From assembly GCA_023417315.1 (NCBI GenBank), contig JAEZFW010000012.1:1-16215 (forward strand): a stretch of 16,215 nt of DNA, read 5' to 3'. The position numbers and the translations under genes were made by a program. Origin of the DNA: Pseudomonadota bacterium (lineage in GTDB: Bacteria > Pseudomonadota > Gammaproteobacteria > Steroidobacterales > Steroidobacteraceae). The notes below the pieces were generated by a model. The model saw nothing but the letters and a program-made list of their open reading frames with translations. It made no database searches and was not told where the DNA came from. This document shows, one piece after another, positions 6,023 through 13,248 of this stretch (position 1 is its first letter; each line of letters starts with the position of its first letter).

Positions 6023-7312
6023 ATGATCAAGGTAACCAGGCTGGCGAGCCTGATGACGCTGAGTTTGCTCGGTGCGAGCGCAGCGAGCGCGACCAACACC
6101 AATGCAGTTGTCGAGTGGAACGAGATCGCGATGACCGCGATCACTGCGCAACGGCCGGGCCCGCAGGGCATGCTGGACGTGGCGCTCGTGCACATCGCCG
6201 TGCACGATGCCGTGCAATCGCTCGAGAAGCGTTTCGAGCCGTACAACGTCGAGATCAAAGGCGCGAAGGGTTCGCGAACCGCAGCAGTGGCCGCCGCGGC
6301 ACACGGCGTGCTCGTGGGCATGTACAAGGGCACGCCGCAAGAGACGACGGTCGATACGGCGTACCATCAGTACGTTGCGAATCGCGGGCTGATGGGCGAC
6401 CCAGGTCTCGAGCTGGGGCATACCGTCGCTGAGCGCATTCTGCCGCTACGCCGGAAAACCCCGAATCCGGAGCCGGAGTTCGTGGGTGGCACGCAGATCG
6501 GTCAATGGCGCCCCGAGGGGAGCAATACGAAGATGGTCACGTCCTGGCTCGGTGCAACCGATCCTTTCACGCTGACTGGACCTGCGCGCTTCCGCGCCGA
6601 TGCTCCGCCCGCGCTGACGAGCGAGCGATATGTAAAGGACTACGATGAGGTGAAGGCGATCGGCTCGGTGAACAGCACCGTTCGCACTGCCGAGCAGACC
6701 GATCTTGCGCATTTCTACAACGACAACTTCTTCAACCAATGGAATCGTGCATTGCGCTCGCTTTCGACGCGGTACGCGCTCAATACCGGGGACAGCGCCC
6801 GTTTGTTCGCACTCGCGAACATGGCGGCAGCCGATGCGCTCATCACGTGCTGGGACAGCAAGACGCACTACGCCCTCTGGCGTCCGTCGACGGCGATCCA
6901 GTACGGCGATGTGGACGGTAATCCAAAGACAGTCGGTGATCCGAGCTGGCAGCCGCTGACTCCGAACCCGAGCTATCCTGATTACACGTCGGGTGCGAAC
7001 AACTTGATCGGTGCAACGACGCGCACGATGGAGCTGGTCTTCGGCACGGATCGCAAGACATTCGAAGTGACGAGCCTGAACCCGAACGTGGTGAAGAAGA
7101 CGCGGGTCTATCGTCGCTTCTCGGACGCCTCGTTGGATGCGGTGGAAGCACGAATCTACCTGGGCATTCACTTCCGTTTTGCGGATGTCGCTGCCCGTGA
7201 ACAGGGCAGGAACGTCGCGGACTGGGCGTTCAAGCACTTCCTTTTACCGAAGGACCGCAAAGGCAATAAGGATCGTTGGGACGACGCGAAGATGACCGAC
7301 ATGGTCGAGTAA
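6023..7312 (+). CDS. Exported vanadium-dependent haloperoxidase-like (PAP2 superfamily) protein
   Basis: This 429-residue protein has a signal peptide (cleavage probably after ASA near residue 23). The N-terminal helical part (WNEIAMTAITAQ, LVHIAVHDAV) matches bacterial vanadium haloperoxidases. Of the vanadate/phosphate-binding motifs, K280-x6-R287-P is intact (KTHYALWRP). The middle motif, normally PSGH, reads T-S323-G324-A325, so the acid-base His is missing. The last motif keeps R377 and H383 (ARIYLGIHFRFAD), the latter being the vanadate-linking His of the family. It should bind vanadate or phosphate, but whether it oxidises halides is doubtful. GAGGAGA at 6010-6016 lies 6 bases before ATG 6023, which I prefer to the in-frame TTG at 6017. 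It follows another exported redox gene on the same strand and is closed by a hairpin at 7335-7361. Confidence 0.85.
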   Translation: MIKVTRLASLMTLSLLGASAASATNTNAVVEWNEIAMTAITAQRPGPQGMLDVALVHIAVHDAVQSLEKRFEPYNVEIKGAKGSRTAAVAAAAHGVLVGMYKGTPQETTVDTAYHQYVANRGLMGDPGLELGHTVAERILPLRRKTPNPEPEFVGGTQIGQWRPEGSNTKMVTSWLGATDPFTLTGPARFRADAPPALTSERYVKDYDEVKAIGSVNSTVRTAEQTDLAHFYNDNFFNQWNRALRSLSTRYALNTGDSARLFALANMAAADALITCWDSKTHYALWRPSTAIQYGDVDGNPKTVGDPSWQPLTPNPSYPDYTSGANNLIGATTRTMELVFGTDRKTFEVTSLNPNVVKKTRVYRRFSDASLDAVEARIYLGIHFRFADVAAREQGRNVADWAFKHFLLPKDRKGNKDRWDDAKMTDMVE

Positions 7313-7334
7313 GTTGCTTCTCGCGAAGGTCTTG

Positions 7335-7369
7335 GAGCCCTGCAGGATACTTGCAGGGCTCTTCCATTT
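7335..7369 (+). terminator. Rho-independent-type terminator after the haloperoxidase-like gene
   Basis: GAGCCCTGCA (7335-7344) pairs perfectly with TGCAGGGCTC (7352-7361) across a 7-base loop and is followed by the T-rich TTCCATTT. It lies 22 bases after the stop codon. It separates the upstream gene cluster from msrA, which has its own promoter. Confidence 0.7.
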
Positions 7370-7409
7370 ACCGACCTACGCGCTGCTCTTGCCGCAGTGG
7401 CTCACGCTC

Positions 7410-7438
7410 TTGCGGACCCGCATCGCCAACCCTATATA
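7410..7438 (+). promoter_or_regulatory. Probable sigma70-type promoter of msrA
   Basis: TTGCGG (7410-7415) and TATATA (7433-7438) are separated by exactly 17 bases. Transcription would begin near 7445, shortly before the ribosome binding site AGGAGG (7453-7458). This fits msrA being transcribed apart from the upstream genes. Confidence 0.5.
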
Positions 7439-7466
7439 GTGCTGCCACGACTAGGAGGACATTCAT

Positions 7467-7988
7467 ATGGGTCAGGAACGCGCAGTACTCGCCGGGGGCT
7501 GTTTCTGGGGCATGCAGGATCTGCTGCGGCGATATGAAGGTGTTATAGCCACACGAGTCGGTTACACGGGCGGGGATGTTCCCAATGCGACGTACCGCAA
7601 TCATGGTACGCACGCCGAAGCCATCGAAATCCTGTTCGATCCATCGAAGTTGAGCTACCGCCAGCTCTTGGAGTTCTTCTTTCAGATCCACGATCCGACG
7701 ACGCTCAACCGTCAAGGCAATGACATCGGCGCCAGCTACCGCTCGGCCATCTTCTACACGAGCGATGAGCAGAAGCGCCTCGCCGAACAAACGATCGCAG
7801 ACGTGAATGCTTCAGGGCTTTGGCCGGGCAAGGTCGTGACCGAAGTCGTTCCGGCAAGCGATTTCTGGGAAGCCGAACCCGAGCATCAGGATTACTTGGA
7901 GCGCATTCCCAACGGCTACACGTGTCATTTCGTGCGGCCGAATTGGAAGCTCGCTGAGCGTCGAGACTCGCGCGCCGCGGCTCGCTAG
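7467..7988 (+). CDS. msrA: Peptide-methionine (S)-S-oxide reductase MsrA
   Basis: This 173-residue enzyme reduces the S form of methionine sulfoxide in proteins, using thioredoxin as electron donor. The catalytic motif GCFWG is at 11-15 with Cys12 as nucleophile. VGYTGG follows at 31-36, then the family segments HAEAIEILFDP and FFQIHDPTTLNRQGNDIG. The only other cysteine is Cys153 in GYTCHF, the likely resolving residue; the Cys-rich C-terminal tail of long MsrA forms such as the E. coli one is absent. There is no signal peptide, so it acts in the cytoplasm. AGGAGG 8 bases before the ATG is a strong ribosome site. Its position behind two exported redox proteins suggests an oxidative-damage theme, but the terminator and promoter in between argue for separate control. 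Confidence 0.96.
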   Translation: MGQERAVLAGGCFWGMQDLLRRYEGVIATRVGYTGGDVPNATYRNHGTHAEAIEILFDPSKLSYRQLLEFFFQIHDPTTLNRQGNDIGASYRSAIFYTSDEQKRLAEQTIADVNASGLWPGKVVTEVVPASDFWEAEPEHQDYLERIPNGYTCHFVRPNWKLAERRDSRAAAR

Positions 7989-8019
7989 CACGCGCAGCGA
8001 ATCTCGCGTCGAAGAGCAA

Positions 8020-8043
8020 GGCTTCCTCAAAGATGAGGAAGCC
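8020..8043. terminator. Perfect 10-bp hairpin between msrA and the VWA gene
   Basis: GGCTTCCTCA (8020-8029) pairs perfectly with TGAGGAAGCC (8034-8043) around the loop AAGA. It lies 31 bases after the msrA stop codon and is the likely end of that transcript. The usual T-run is absent on the plus strand, so it may instead protect the RNA 3' end. Confidence 0.45.
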
Positions 8044-8093
8044 CGCTGCGGTACGGCTACAATGCGCGTATCGCCAGAAGAAGAACGAATTCC

Positions 8094-9980
8094 ATGCTCC
8101 GCTTCATGCTCTTGCTGCTCGCCTTTGCGTGCTCACCGCTCCTGGCCGCGCCGACTTTGCAGGCGCCCACCACGGCTAAGGTCGGTTCTGAATTGCCCGT
8201 CACCGTGACGGGCTCATCGAATCCGCGCGACTTCGTCACGATCGTTCCGACCGGGGCGCGCGAGGGTCAATACGACGCGTATCAATATGTGAACAAGCCA
8301 GGCGGGTTGAAGTTACAAGTGCCGCCCAAGCCAGGCGAGTTCGAAATTCGCTTGCTCGGCGCAGACACGCCCTATCCCACGCTCGCGCGCAGACCCTTGA
8401 AGGTGGAGAGCGTCGAAGTCACCCTCGAAGCTCCAGCGCAAATCGACGCAGGCAAAGCGTTCCAGATCAAATGGGCGGGGCCCAACAACGCGCGCGACTA
8501 CATTGGGATCGGCGATATCGATCCAAAGAAGCGTGCCTACATCAGCTACGTCTACACGAGCCGAGGCAATCCAATCACGCTCAACGCGCCCGATGAGCCG
8601 GGCGAATACGAGCTGCGATATTTCCTCGCGGTCGGCAACGAAGTGATCGGTCGCAAGAAGATTACAGTCGGCGGCGTGAGCGCATCGGTCAGCGGGCCTG
8701 AGCAAGTGTCGGCAGGATCGACGTTCGACGTGAAATGGGAAGGTCCGAACAACCCGCGCGATTTTATTACGCTCGTGAAGGCCGGCACGCCTGCGAAGCA
8801 ATACGCCCACTACGCGTACACCTCGAAAGGCAATCCGCTCAAGCTTCGTGCGCCCGATGCGCCGGGCGAGTATGAGCTGCGTTATCTGACTGCACAAACA
8901 TACGCGACCCTCGCGTCCGCGAAGGTGACGGTGACAGCGATCTCTGCAGCGCTTCAAGGGCCGAATGAGGCGGTCGCAGGCGAGCGGTTCCAAGTCAAAT
9001 GGCAAGGCCCGAATAATCCGCAGGATTACATCACGATCGTAGAGAAGAGCGCACGCGAGGGCGCGAGCGGCAACTATGCGTTCACCGCGCGAGGCAATCC
9101 GCTCCAGGTTTTGGCCCCGCTCGCAGCAGGCGAATACGAGCTGCGCTACTCGACAGGGCAGTCGCATACCACGCTTGCGCGTCAACCGATTCGGATCACA
9201 CCCTCTAAAGACGAGCCCGGTTTCGTTCGTGTGACTCGCGAATCGGGCGGCGCAGCGGCGGGCGCAGTGGAGATCATCCTCGATGCCTCCGGAAGCATGC
9301 TGCAGCGGCTCGGCGGGCAGCGACGAATCGATATTGCGAAGGATACGCTGTTGAAATTGACGGGAAACGTCATCCCGGCAAACACACCGTTTGCGTTGCG
9401 CGTTTTCGGTCGTGAGGTCGATTCCTGTCAGACAGATCTCGATATCGCGCTCGGTCCACTCGAGCCCAATGCAATCAAGACCAAGATTGCGGCGCTCGAG
9501 GCGAAGAACAATGCGAAGACGCCGATCGGCGCGTCGCTGGAGAAGGTGGCCGAGGATCTGCAGAGCGCGAAAGGCGAGCGCCTCGTCATCGTGTTGACGG
9601 ATGGTGAGGAAACCTGCGGTGGCGATCCCGCTGCCGCAATTCAAGCATTGCAGGCAAAAGGAAACGCTCGAGTGAACATCGTGGGCTTTGCAATCGACGA
9701 TGCGAAGTTGGCAGCAACTTTTCGTCACTGGGCGACGCTTGGGCAGGGCACGTACTTCGATGCGCAGGATGCCACATCGTTGAATGCGTCGATGGCGCTC
9801 GCTCTGCGGCCCGCATTCGAGGTGATCGATGCTAAGGGTCAAGTCCTCGCCGAAGGTCTGATCAATGAGGGAGCTGTACGGGTACCGGCAGGAAGCTTCT
9901 CGATTCGGCTCAAGGGTAGCTCGGCAAAGCCTGCGACGATCGTCGTGAAACCGAAGGAAACCTCGAGCATCGCCCTATGA
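8094..9980 (+). CDS. Secreted von Willebrand factor A protein with four tandem Ig-like repeats
   Basis: This 628-residue protein has a signal peptide (MLRFMLLLLAFACSPLLAA, cleaved near 19). Residues 20-370 are four tandem units of about 88 residues that share the pattern GPNNPRDYITIV, then YAYTSRGNPL, then APDAPGEYELRY. They look like beta-sandwich adhesion or carbohydrate-binding type folds. A von Willebrand A domain follows at about 390-570 with an intact metal site: DASGS (Asp397, Ser399, Ser401), Thr476 and Asp503 in VLTDGEETCGG. The last 55 residues are a small beta-rich end. It is probably a periplasmic or surface protein that binds a protein or polymer through a Mg-dependent site. Cys13 does not sit in a good lipobox. 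AGAAGAAG at 8076-8083 is a modest ribosome site, and TACAAT at 8058-8063 could be a -10 element. Ligand and pathway are unknown. Confidence 0.85.
   Translation: MLRFMLLLLAFACSPLLAAPTLQAPTTAKVGSELPVTVTGSSNPRDFVTIVPTGAREGQYDAYQYVNKPGGLKLQVPPKPGEFEIRLLGADTPYPTLARRPLKVESVEVTLEAPAQIDAGKAFQIKWAGPNNARDYIGIGDIDPKKRAYISYVYTSRGNPITLNAPDEPGEYELRYFLAVGNEVIGRKKITVGGVSASVSGPEQVSAGSTFDVKWEGPNNPRDFITLVKAGTPAKQYAHYAYTSKGNPLKLRAPDAPGEYELRYLTAQTYATLASAKVTVTAISAALQGPNEAVAGERFQVKWQGPNNPQDYITIVEKSAREGASGNYAFTARGNPLQVLAPLAAGEYELRYSTGQSHTTLARQPIRITPSKDEPGFVRVTRESGGAAAGAVEIILDASGSMLQRLGGQRRIDIAKDTLLKLTGNVIPANTPFALRVFGREVDSCQTDLDIALGPLEPNAIKTKIAALEAKNNAKTPIGASLEKVAEDLQSAKGERLVIVLTDGEETCGGDPAAAIQALQAKGNARVNIVGFAIDDAKLAATFRHWATLGQGTYFDAQDATSLNASMALALRPAFEVIDAKGQVLAEGLINEGAVRVPAGSFSIRLKGSSAKPATIVVKPKETSSIAL
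8148..9203 (+). repeat. Four tandem Ig-like repeat units coded within the VWA gene
   Basis: Units span about residues 20-105, 106-194, 195-283 and 284-370 of the VWA protein. Units 2-4 are closest to one another, all with a GP-N-N-x-x-D-(Y/F)-I core and an A-G-E-Y-E-L-R-Y-type end. Unit 1 is more divergent, with NPRDFVTIV and PGEFEIR. The pattern points to duplication inside the gene. Confidence 0.75.
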
Positions 9981-10041
9981 AGCTTGCGCGTGCGCGGACG
10001 GCGTGCTTCTCTTTCGTGTCCGTCCCGGGACGAGCTCACAC

Positions 10042-10602
10042 GTGAACAAGACCTTCATCAGCGCCGACTCTCTGCTCCGCGATTCTTTAGCGTTGGGGAT
10101 GCAGGTCGTGCGTGGGGGCTTTCGCCCCTCATTCCTCGTTGGGATCTGGCGAGGAGGTGCGCCGATCGGCATCAGCGTGCAGGAGGTTCTCGAATTTCAT
10201 GGGATCGAATGCGATCACATCTCGATTCGAACGTCCTCCTACACAGCGATCGACCGACAAGAGAAAGAAGTTCGCATTCACGCGCTCGACTACCTGGTCT
10301 CACGCCTCACATTCGAGGATCGGTTGCTGCTCATCGACGACGTGTTCGATTCCGGGCGCAGCCTGAAAGCGGTGTTGGAAGAGTTGGAGCGGCGCTGCCG
10401 CCGCAATCTGCCCGAACAGATTCGCATCGCCACGGTCTATTACAAGCCCGCTCGCAATACGACTCAGCTCATTCCCGACTACTACGTGCGCACGACGGAT
10501 GATTGGCTTGTCTTTCCACATGAGGTACAGGGACTCACTCGCGAGGAGATCCTCGCGCACAAGCCTGTGGACGAGGGCTTCTTCAATCCGTTCAGCAAGT
10601 GA
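10042..10602 (+). CDS. Purine-type phosphoribosyltransferase
   Basis: This protein of about 186 residues has the PRPP-binding loop LLLIDDVFDSGRSL at 95-108, the mark of type I phosphoribosyltransferases. An N-terminal FLVGIWRGGAPIG segment (31-43) and SIRTSSYT (61-68) are typical of the hypoxanthine/xanthine group. It probably salvages a purine base, joining it to PRPP to give the nucleotide in the cytoplasm; the exact base cannot be read from the sequence. I prefer GTG at 10042, giving MNKTFISA, because the conserved part begins there. An upstream in-frame GTG at 10003 would add 13 residues with no conserved look. Neither has a strong ribosome site. The next gene starts 9 bases after its stop, so the two are probably co-transcribed. 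Confidence 0.82.
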   Translation: MNKTFISADSLLRDSLALGMQVVRGGFRPSFLVGIWRGGAPIGISVQEVLEFHGIECDHISIRTSSYTAIDRQEKEVRIHALDYLVSRLTFEDRLLLIDDVFDSGRSLKAVLEELERRCRRNLPEQIRIATVYYKPARNTTQLIPDYYVRTTDDWLVFPHEVQGLTREEILAHKPVDEGFFNPFSK

Positions 10603-10611
10603 CCACTGTCG

Positions 10612-11301
10612 ATGATCGCGCTTCGCAACGCCGGCATTCTTCTTTGTGCATGTCTTGCATTCGAGGCGGTTGCTTACGATGCGGCGCCTAGACGCCCCAC
10701 AAGCATCGCGGGTCAATGGGTGCTCAACGAGGCGCAAAGCGATGACGCCGAGAAGATGTTGTCAGAGCGCTTGGCCCGAGAGCGCGAGCGCATGCGACGC
10801 CAGATGGAGCGTTGGCAGGGCGCGCGTCAAAGAACATTGCCGCCCATCGGAGAGGAAGGAGTCGAAGTACCGGCTGCGACGCGCGAAGCACGAGAGCGTG
10901 TGCGCCGTCGGCTAGAGCGAGAGAAGGATCTGTATCGCCGCATGCTAAACGTCTCGCGAACGCTACGAATTTCGCAGCAAGGAAGTCGCATCGATATCGT
11001 CTCCGCCGTGGAATCGCGACGCTTCGAAGCGGGTTCCAAAAGCCAAGTGTCGATGCCCGAGGGGCAGCTTGCAGATCTCAGCGTAGGTTGGAGTGGGGAC
11101 TGGTTCGTGATTCAACGCAAGACGCGCAACGGACCCGACGTTACGGAAAAACTGAGACTGCTGAAGAAGACCGATCAACTCGAGTATCAGATGGCATGGC
11201 GTGGAGACACCGAGCTCGCAGGCATGAACGTGCGCCGCATCTTCGATCGCGGCACCGTGCAAGAACCGGTGAGGGACCCGAACGTAGGACCGGTGCGCTG
11301 A
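10612..11301 (+). CDS. Exported protein of unknown function with charged coiled-coil-like region
   Basis: I do not recognise a named family. The 229-residue protein has a signal peptide (cleavage probably after AVA at 19-21). After it comes IAGQWVLNEAQSDD (32-45), a Gly-x-Trp-x-Leu-Asn start often seen in small exported lipocalin-like proteins. Residues 48-112 are very rich in Arg and Glu (RERERMRRQMERW, RERVRRRLEREKDLYRR) and are likely long helices. From about 115 to 215 the sequence alternates as beta strands, rich in Trp and Asp (VGWSGDWFVIQRK). It begins 9 bases after the phosphoribosyltransferase stop codon, which suggests a shared transcript, although the roles look unrelated. The ribosome site is weak. 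Confidence 0.72.
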   Translation: MIALRNAGILLCACLAFEAVAYDAAPRRPTSIAGQWVLNEAQSDDAEKMLSERLARERERMRRQMERWQGARQRTLPPIGEEGVEVPAATREARERVRRRLEREKDLYRRMLNVSRTLRISQQGSRIDIVSAVESRRFEAGSKSQVSMPEGQLADLSVGWSGDWFVIQRKTRNGPDVTEKLRLLKKTDQLEYQMAWRGDTELAGMNVRRIFDRGTVQEPVRDPNVGPVR

Positions 11302-11323
11302 CGCACCTTTCGGCGCGTCGCGC

Positions 11324-11509
11324 GGCCAATCGGTCACTGGCCAACCGGCAGCTGGTTAGAACAAGAGCGTCCGGCGAGCCATCTTTCTTGTAGGTCGGGA
11401 TTTATCCCGACACTTCCGGCGCAGATGTTCGGACTGAAAGTCCGACGTGCAGTTGGCTGGCGATGATCGCTTCTGGCCAGATGTCAGTTGTCCAGTGAGG
11501 CAGTTGGCC
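11324..11509. repeat. Imperfect inverted repeats flanking the REP pair
   Basis: The left copy, 11324-11355, starts GGCCAA and contains CACTGG and CTGG. The reverse complement of 11477-11509 matches it at 25 of 33 aligned positions by my manual count. The two copies bracket the REP hairpins, giving a unit of about 186 bp between two convergent genes. No coding region lies inside. It could be a composite intergenic repeat (BIME or MITE-like) or simply a decayed array of CAGTTGG-type words, which also recur at 11450 and 11501. Confidence 0.35.
11390..11450. repeat. REP/BIME-like element: two head-to-head GTAG-type hairpins
   Basis: GTAG at 11390-11393 is followed by the stem GTCGGGA with TCCCGAC (11394-11411). 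A second hairpin, TCGGACT (11429-11435) with AGTCCGA (11439-11445), lies in opposite orientation with a degenerate tag, GCAC on the minus strand. A tetranucleotide tag before a short GC-rich hairpin is the form of RAYT-associated REP elements of Stenotrophomonas, Xanthomonas and Pseudomonas. Sitting between convergent genes, it may also act as an RNA end for both. No RAYT transposase gene is in the window. Confidence 0.65.
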
Positions 11510-11518
11510 GATACGCGG

Positions 11519-12946
11519 CTACGCCGCGTATCCCATCACTGCCTTCACCTCCAAAAATTCCTTCAATCCCTCGCGGCCCCACTCGCGCCCGTTTCCGGAT
11601 TGCTTATAGCCACCGAACGGCGCATGCGGATCGGTCGAGGCGCCATTCAAGTGAACCATGCCGGTTCGCAACCTTCGTGCAACTCGACGCGCATGTTCGA
11701 GATCGCCCGAGTACACGTAACCCGACAATCCATACACCGTGTCGTTTGCGATGCGGATGGCTTCTTCTTCGTCTTTGTACGCAATCATGACGAGTACCGG
11801 ACCGAAGATCTCTTCGCGCGCGATGGTCATCGAATTGTTGACGTTCGCGAAGATCGTGGGCTTGACGAAATAACCCTTGTCCAGTCCTTCAGGTCTGCCC
11901 GGTCCGCCGGTCACCAACGTCGCGCCTTCTTCGATACCTTTCTTGATCAGTTTCTGAATCTTCTCGAACTGCGCCTGGTTGGCAACTGGGCCCATGGTGA
12001 CGTTTGCATTCTTTGGATCGCCTACGACAGGCTTCTCCGCGATGCTCTTAGCGAGCTTGACGGCATCGTCATAGAGCTTCTGCGGCACGAGCATGCGCGA
12101 AGGAGCATTACAGGACTGTCCGCTGTTCGACATCATGTACAACACGCCGCGTTTGATGGCAGCGTCCAAGTCCGCATCTTCGAGGATGATGTTCGCTGAC
12201 TTCCCGCCAAGCTCTTGAGAAACGCGCTTGACCGTATCCGCCGCGGCTTTCGCGACGAGCACACCGGCGCGCGTGGATCCCGTGAATGACACCATATCGA
12301 TGTCCGGATGGCGGGAGATTGCCTCGCCCACAGTTGGGCCGTCTCCATCTACGAGGTTGAAGACGCCTCTTGGCACGCGTGCTTCTTCCAGAATTTCTGC
12401 GAAAACGTGTGCACTGAGGGGTGCGATCTCACTCGGCTTCAGCACCATCGTGCAACCAGCCGCGAGTGCTGGAGCCACCTTGCAACTGATCTGGTTGATG
12501 GGCCAGTTCCATGGCGTGATCAACCCGCATACGCCGATCGGTTCGCGCCGGATCTGGGTTGAGCCCATCAGCTCTTCGAACTCGAACTCCTTGAGCACGG
12601 CAAGGGTCGTGGTGAGATGTTCGCGGCCGCTTTCCGCCTGTGCATGACGTGCGAACTTCATCGGCGCGCCCATCTCGTCCGAAATCGCGCGCGCGATGTC
12701 ATCGATGCGTCGATCGTAGATCGCAATGATGCGTTCGAGGAGAGCGATTCGCTCCTCTTTCGTGGTTTCCGCGAAGGATTCGAATGCCCGCCGCGCGGCT
12801 GTTACGGCGGCATCTACATCCTCGGATGTTCCGAGCAGGATCGTTCCGATCGGCTGCTCGGTTGCCGGCTCGATCACCTCGAGCTCGCGACGGGCGCTCG
12901 GCGCGATCCAAGCACCGTCGATGAAAAAGCGTCTGAAGTCGTACAT
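11519..12946 (-). CDS. NAD(P)-dependent aldehyde dehydrogenase
   Basis: This 475-residue protein is the usual length for the aldehyde dehydrogenase superfamily. It oxidises an aldehyde to the acid with NAD or NADP in the cytoplasm. Catalytic Cys279 is in SNSGQSCNAP, the general base Glu245 is in SQELGGKSAN, Asn147 is in TPWNWPIN and Lys170 is in MVLKPSE. The cofactor loop FTGSTRAG is at 221-228 and EIFGP is at 379-383. All active-site residues are intact. The substrate cannot be read from sequence. The ATG at 12946 gives the family's normal N terminus (MYDFRRFFIDGAW) and has GGAG 10 bases upstream. A longer in-frame start at 13069 would add 41 non-conserved residues. It is transcribed divergently from the TonB-dependent receptor and converges on the small exported protein. 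Confidence 0.95.
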   Translation of the reverse strand: MYDFRRFFIDGAWIAPSARRELEVIEPATEQPIGTILLGTSEDVDAAVTAARRAFESFAETTKEERIALLERIIAIYDRRIDDIARAISDEMGAPMKFARHAQAESGREHLTTTLAVLKEFEFEELMGSTQIRREPIGVCGLITPWNWPINQISCKVAPALAAGCTMVLKPSEIAPLSAHVFAEILEEARVPRGVFNLVDGDGPTVGEAISRHPDIDMVSFTGSTRAGVLVAKAAADTVKRVSQELGGKSANIILEDADLDAAIKRGVLYMMSNSGQSCNAPSRMLVPQKLYDDAVKLAKSIAEKPVVGDPKNANVTMGPVANQAQFEKIQKLIKKGIEEGATLVTGGPGRPEGLDKGYFVKPTIFANVNNSMTIAREEIFGPVLVMIAYKDEEEAIRIANDTVYGLSGYVYSGDLEHARRVARRLRTGMVHLNGASTDPHAPFGGYKQSGNGREWGREGLKEFLEVKAVMGYAA

Positions 12947-13168
12947 GGAAGACTCGCTCCGAGCGAGAAGCGCCGCTTGCGAGCGCGCCTCATTGAAAGG
13001 AGCGTGATGATACGGCATCGAGTCCTCGGGCCGACCCCGAGCTGTCCGATAAACAATATGGTCGCGCAAGATGCAGCAAAACCACTACATCCTGGTCACG
13101 CTGGCGTGGCTACAAGGCTGGATATGTTGCGCCCGCGCAGCTGTTGAGTAAGCAAGCAACGTAGTCTC

Positions 13169-13198
13169 TTGCCCCGATCATACTGCGTCTGCTAGCCT
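13169..13198 (+). promoter_or_regulatory. Possible promoter of the TonB-dependent receptor
   Basis: TTGCCC (13169-13174) and TAGCCT (13193-13198) are 18 bases apart, and a TG one base upstream of the -10 (13190-13191) makes an extended -10. The predicted start near 13205 falls in the first operator-like box, as expected for repression. The -10 match is only partial. Confidence 0.35.
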
Positions 13199-13203
13199 CC
13201 GAT

Positions 13204-13217
13204 TGTCACCGGTGTCA
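13204..13217. promoter_or_regulatory. LacI-type operator-like box 1 before the TonB receptor
   Basis: TGTCACCGGTGTCA has a perfect 8-base palindrome CACCGGTG flanked by TG and CA, so 12 of 14 positions are symmetric. A central CG in a 14-mer of this form is typical of LacI-family operators, which commonly control receptors of this class. It overlaps the predicted transcription start. Confidence 0.5.
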
Positions 13218-13234
13218 TGAAGCTGAGCCAAAAG

Positions 13235-13248
13235 TGCTACCGGTGTCA
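13235..13248. promoter_or_regulatory. LacI-type operator-like box 2 before the TonB receptor
   Basis: TGCTACCGGTGTCA shares the right half ACCGGTGTCA with box 1 and is less symmetric on the left. It lies exactly 31 bp from box 1, about three helical turns, so both would face the same side of the DNA. The same 31 bp offset is seen in the pair at 609 and 640. Confidence 0.45.

Noticed and set aside
6446..7237. Minus-strand open frame of 263 codons opposite the haloperoxidase-like gene
   Set aside because: It is antisense to a gene with clear family motifs, and its Arg-rich composition is typical of a shadow frame.
8313..9842. Minus-strand open frame of 509 codons opposite the VWA gene
   Set aside because: The plus-strand frame has a signal peptide, repeats and an intact VWA domain. 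The antisense frame is Arg/Cys/His-rich with no motif and is a GC-driven shadow.
11447..12199. Plus-strand open frame of 250 codons opposite the aldehyde dehydrogenase
   Set aside because: The minus-strand enzyme has all catalytic residues; the plus-strand frame has no recognisable feature.
12947..13069. Longer N terminus of the aldehyde dehydrogenase from the ATG at 13069
   Set aside because: The extra 41 residues do not look like family sequence, and the internal ATG gives the standard length with GGAG upstream.
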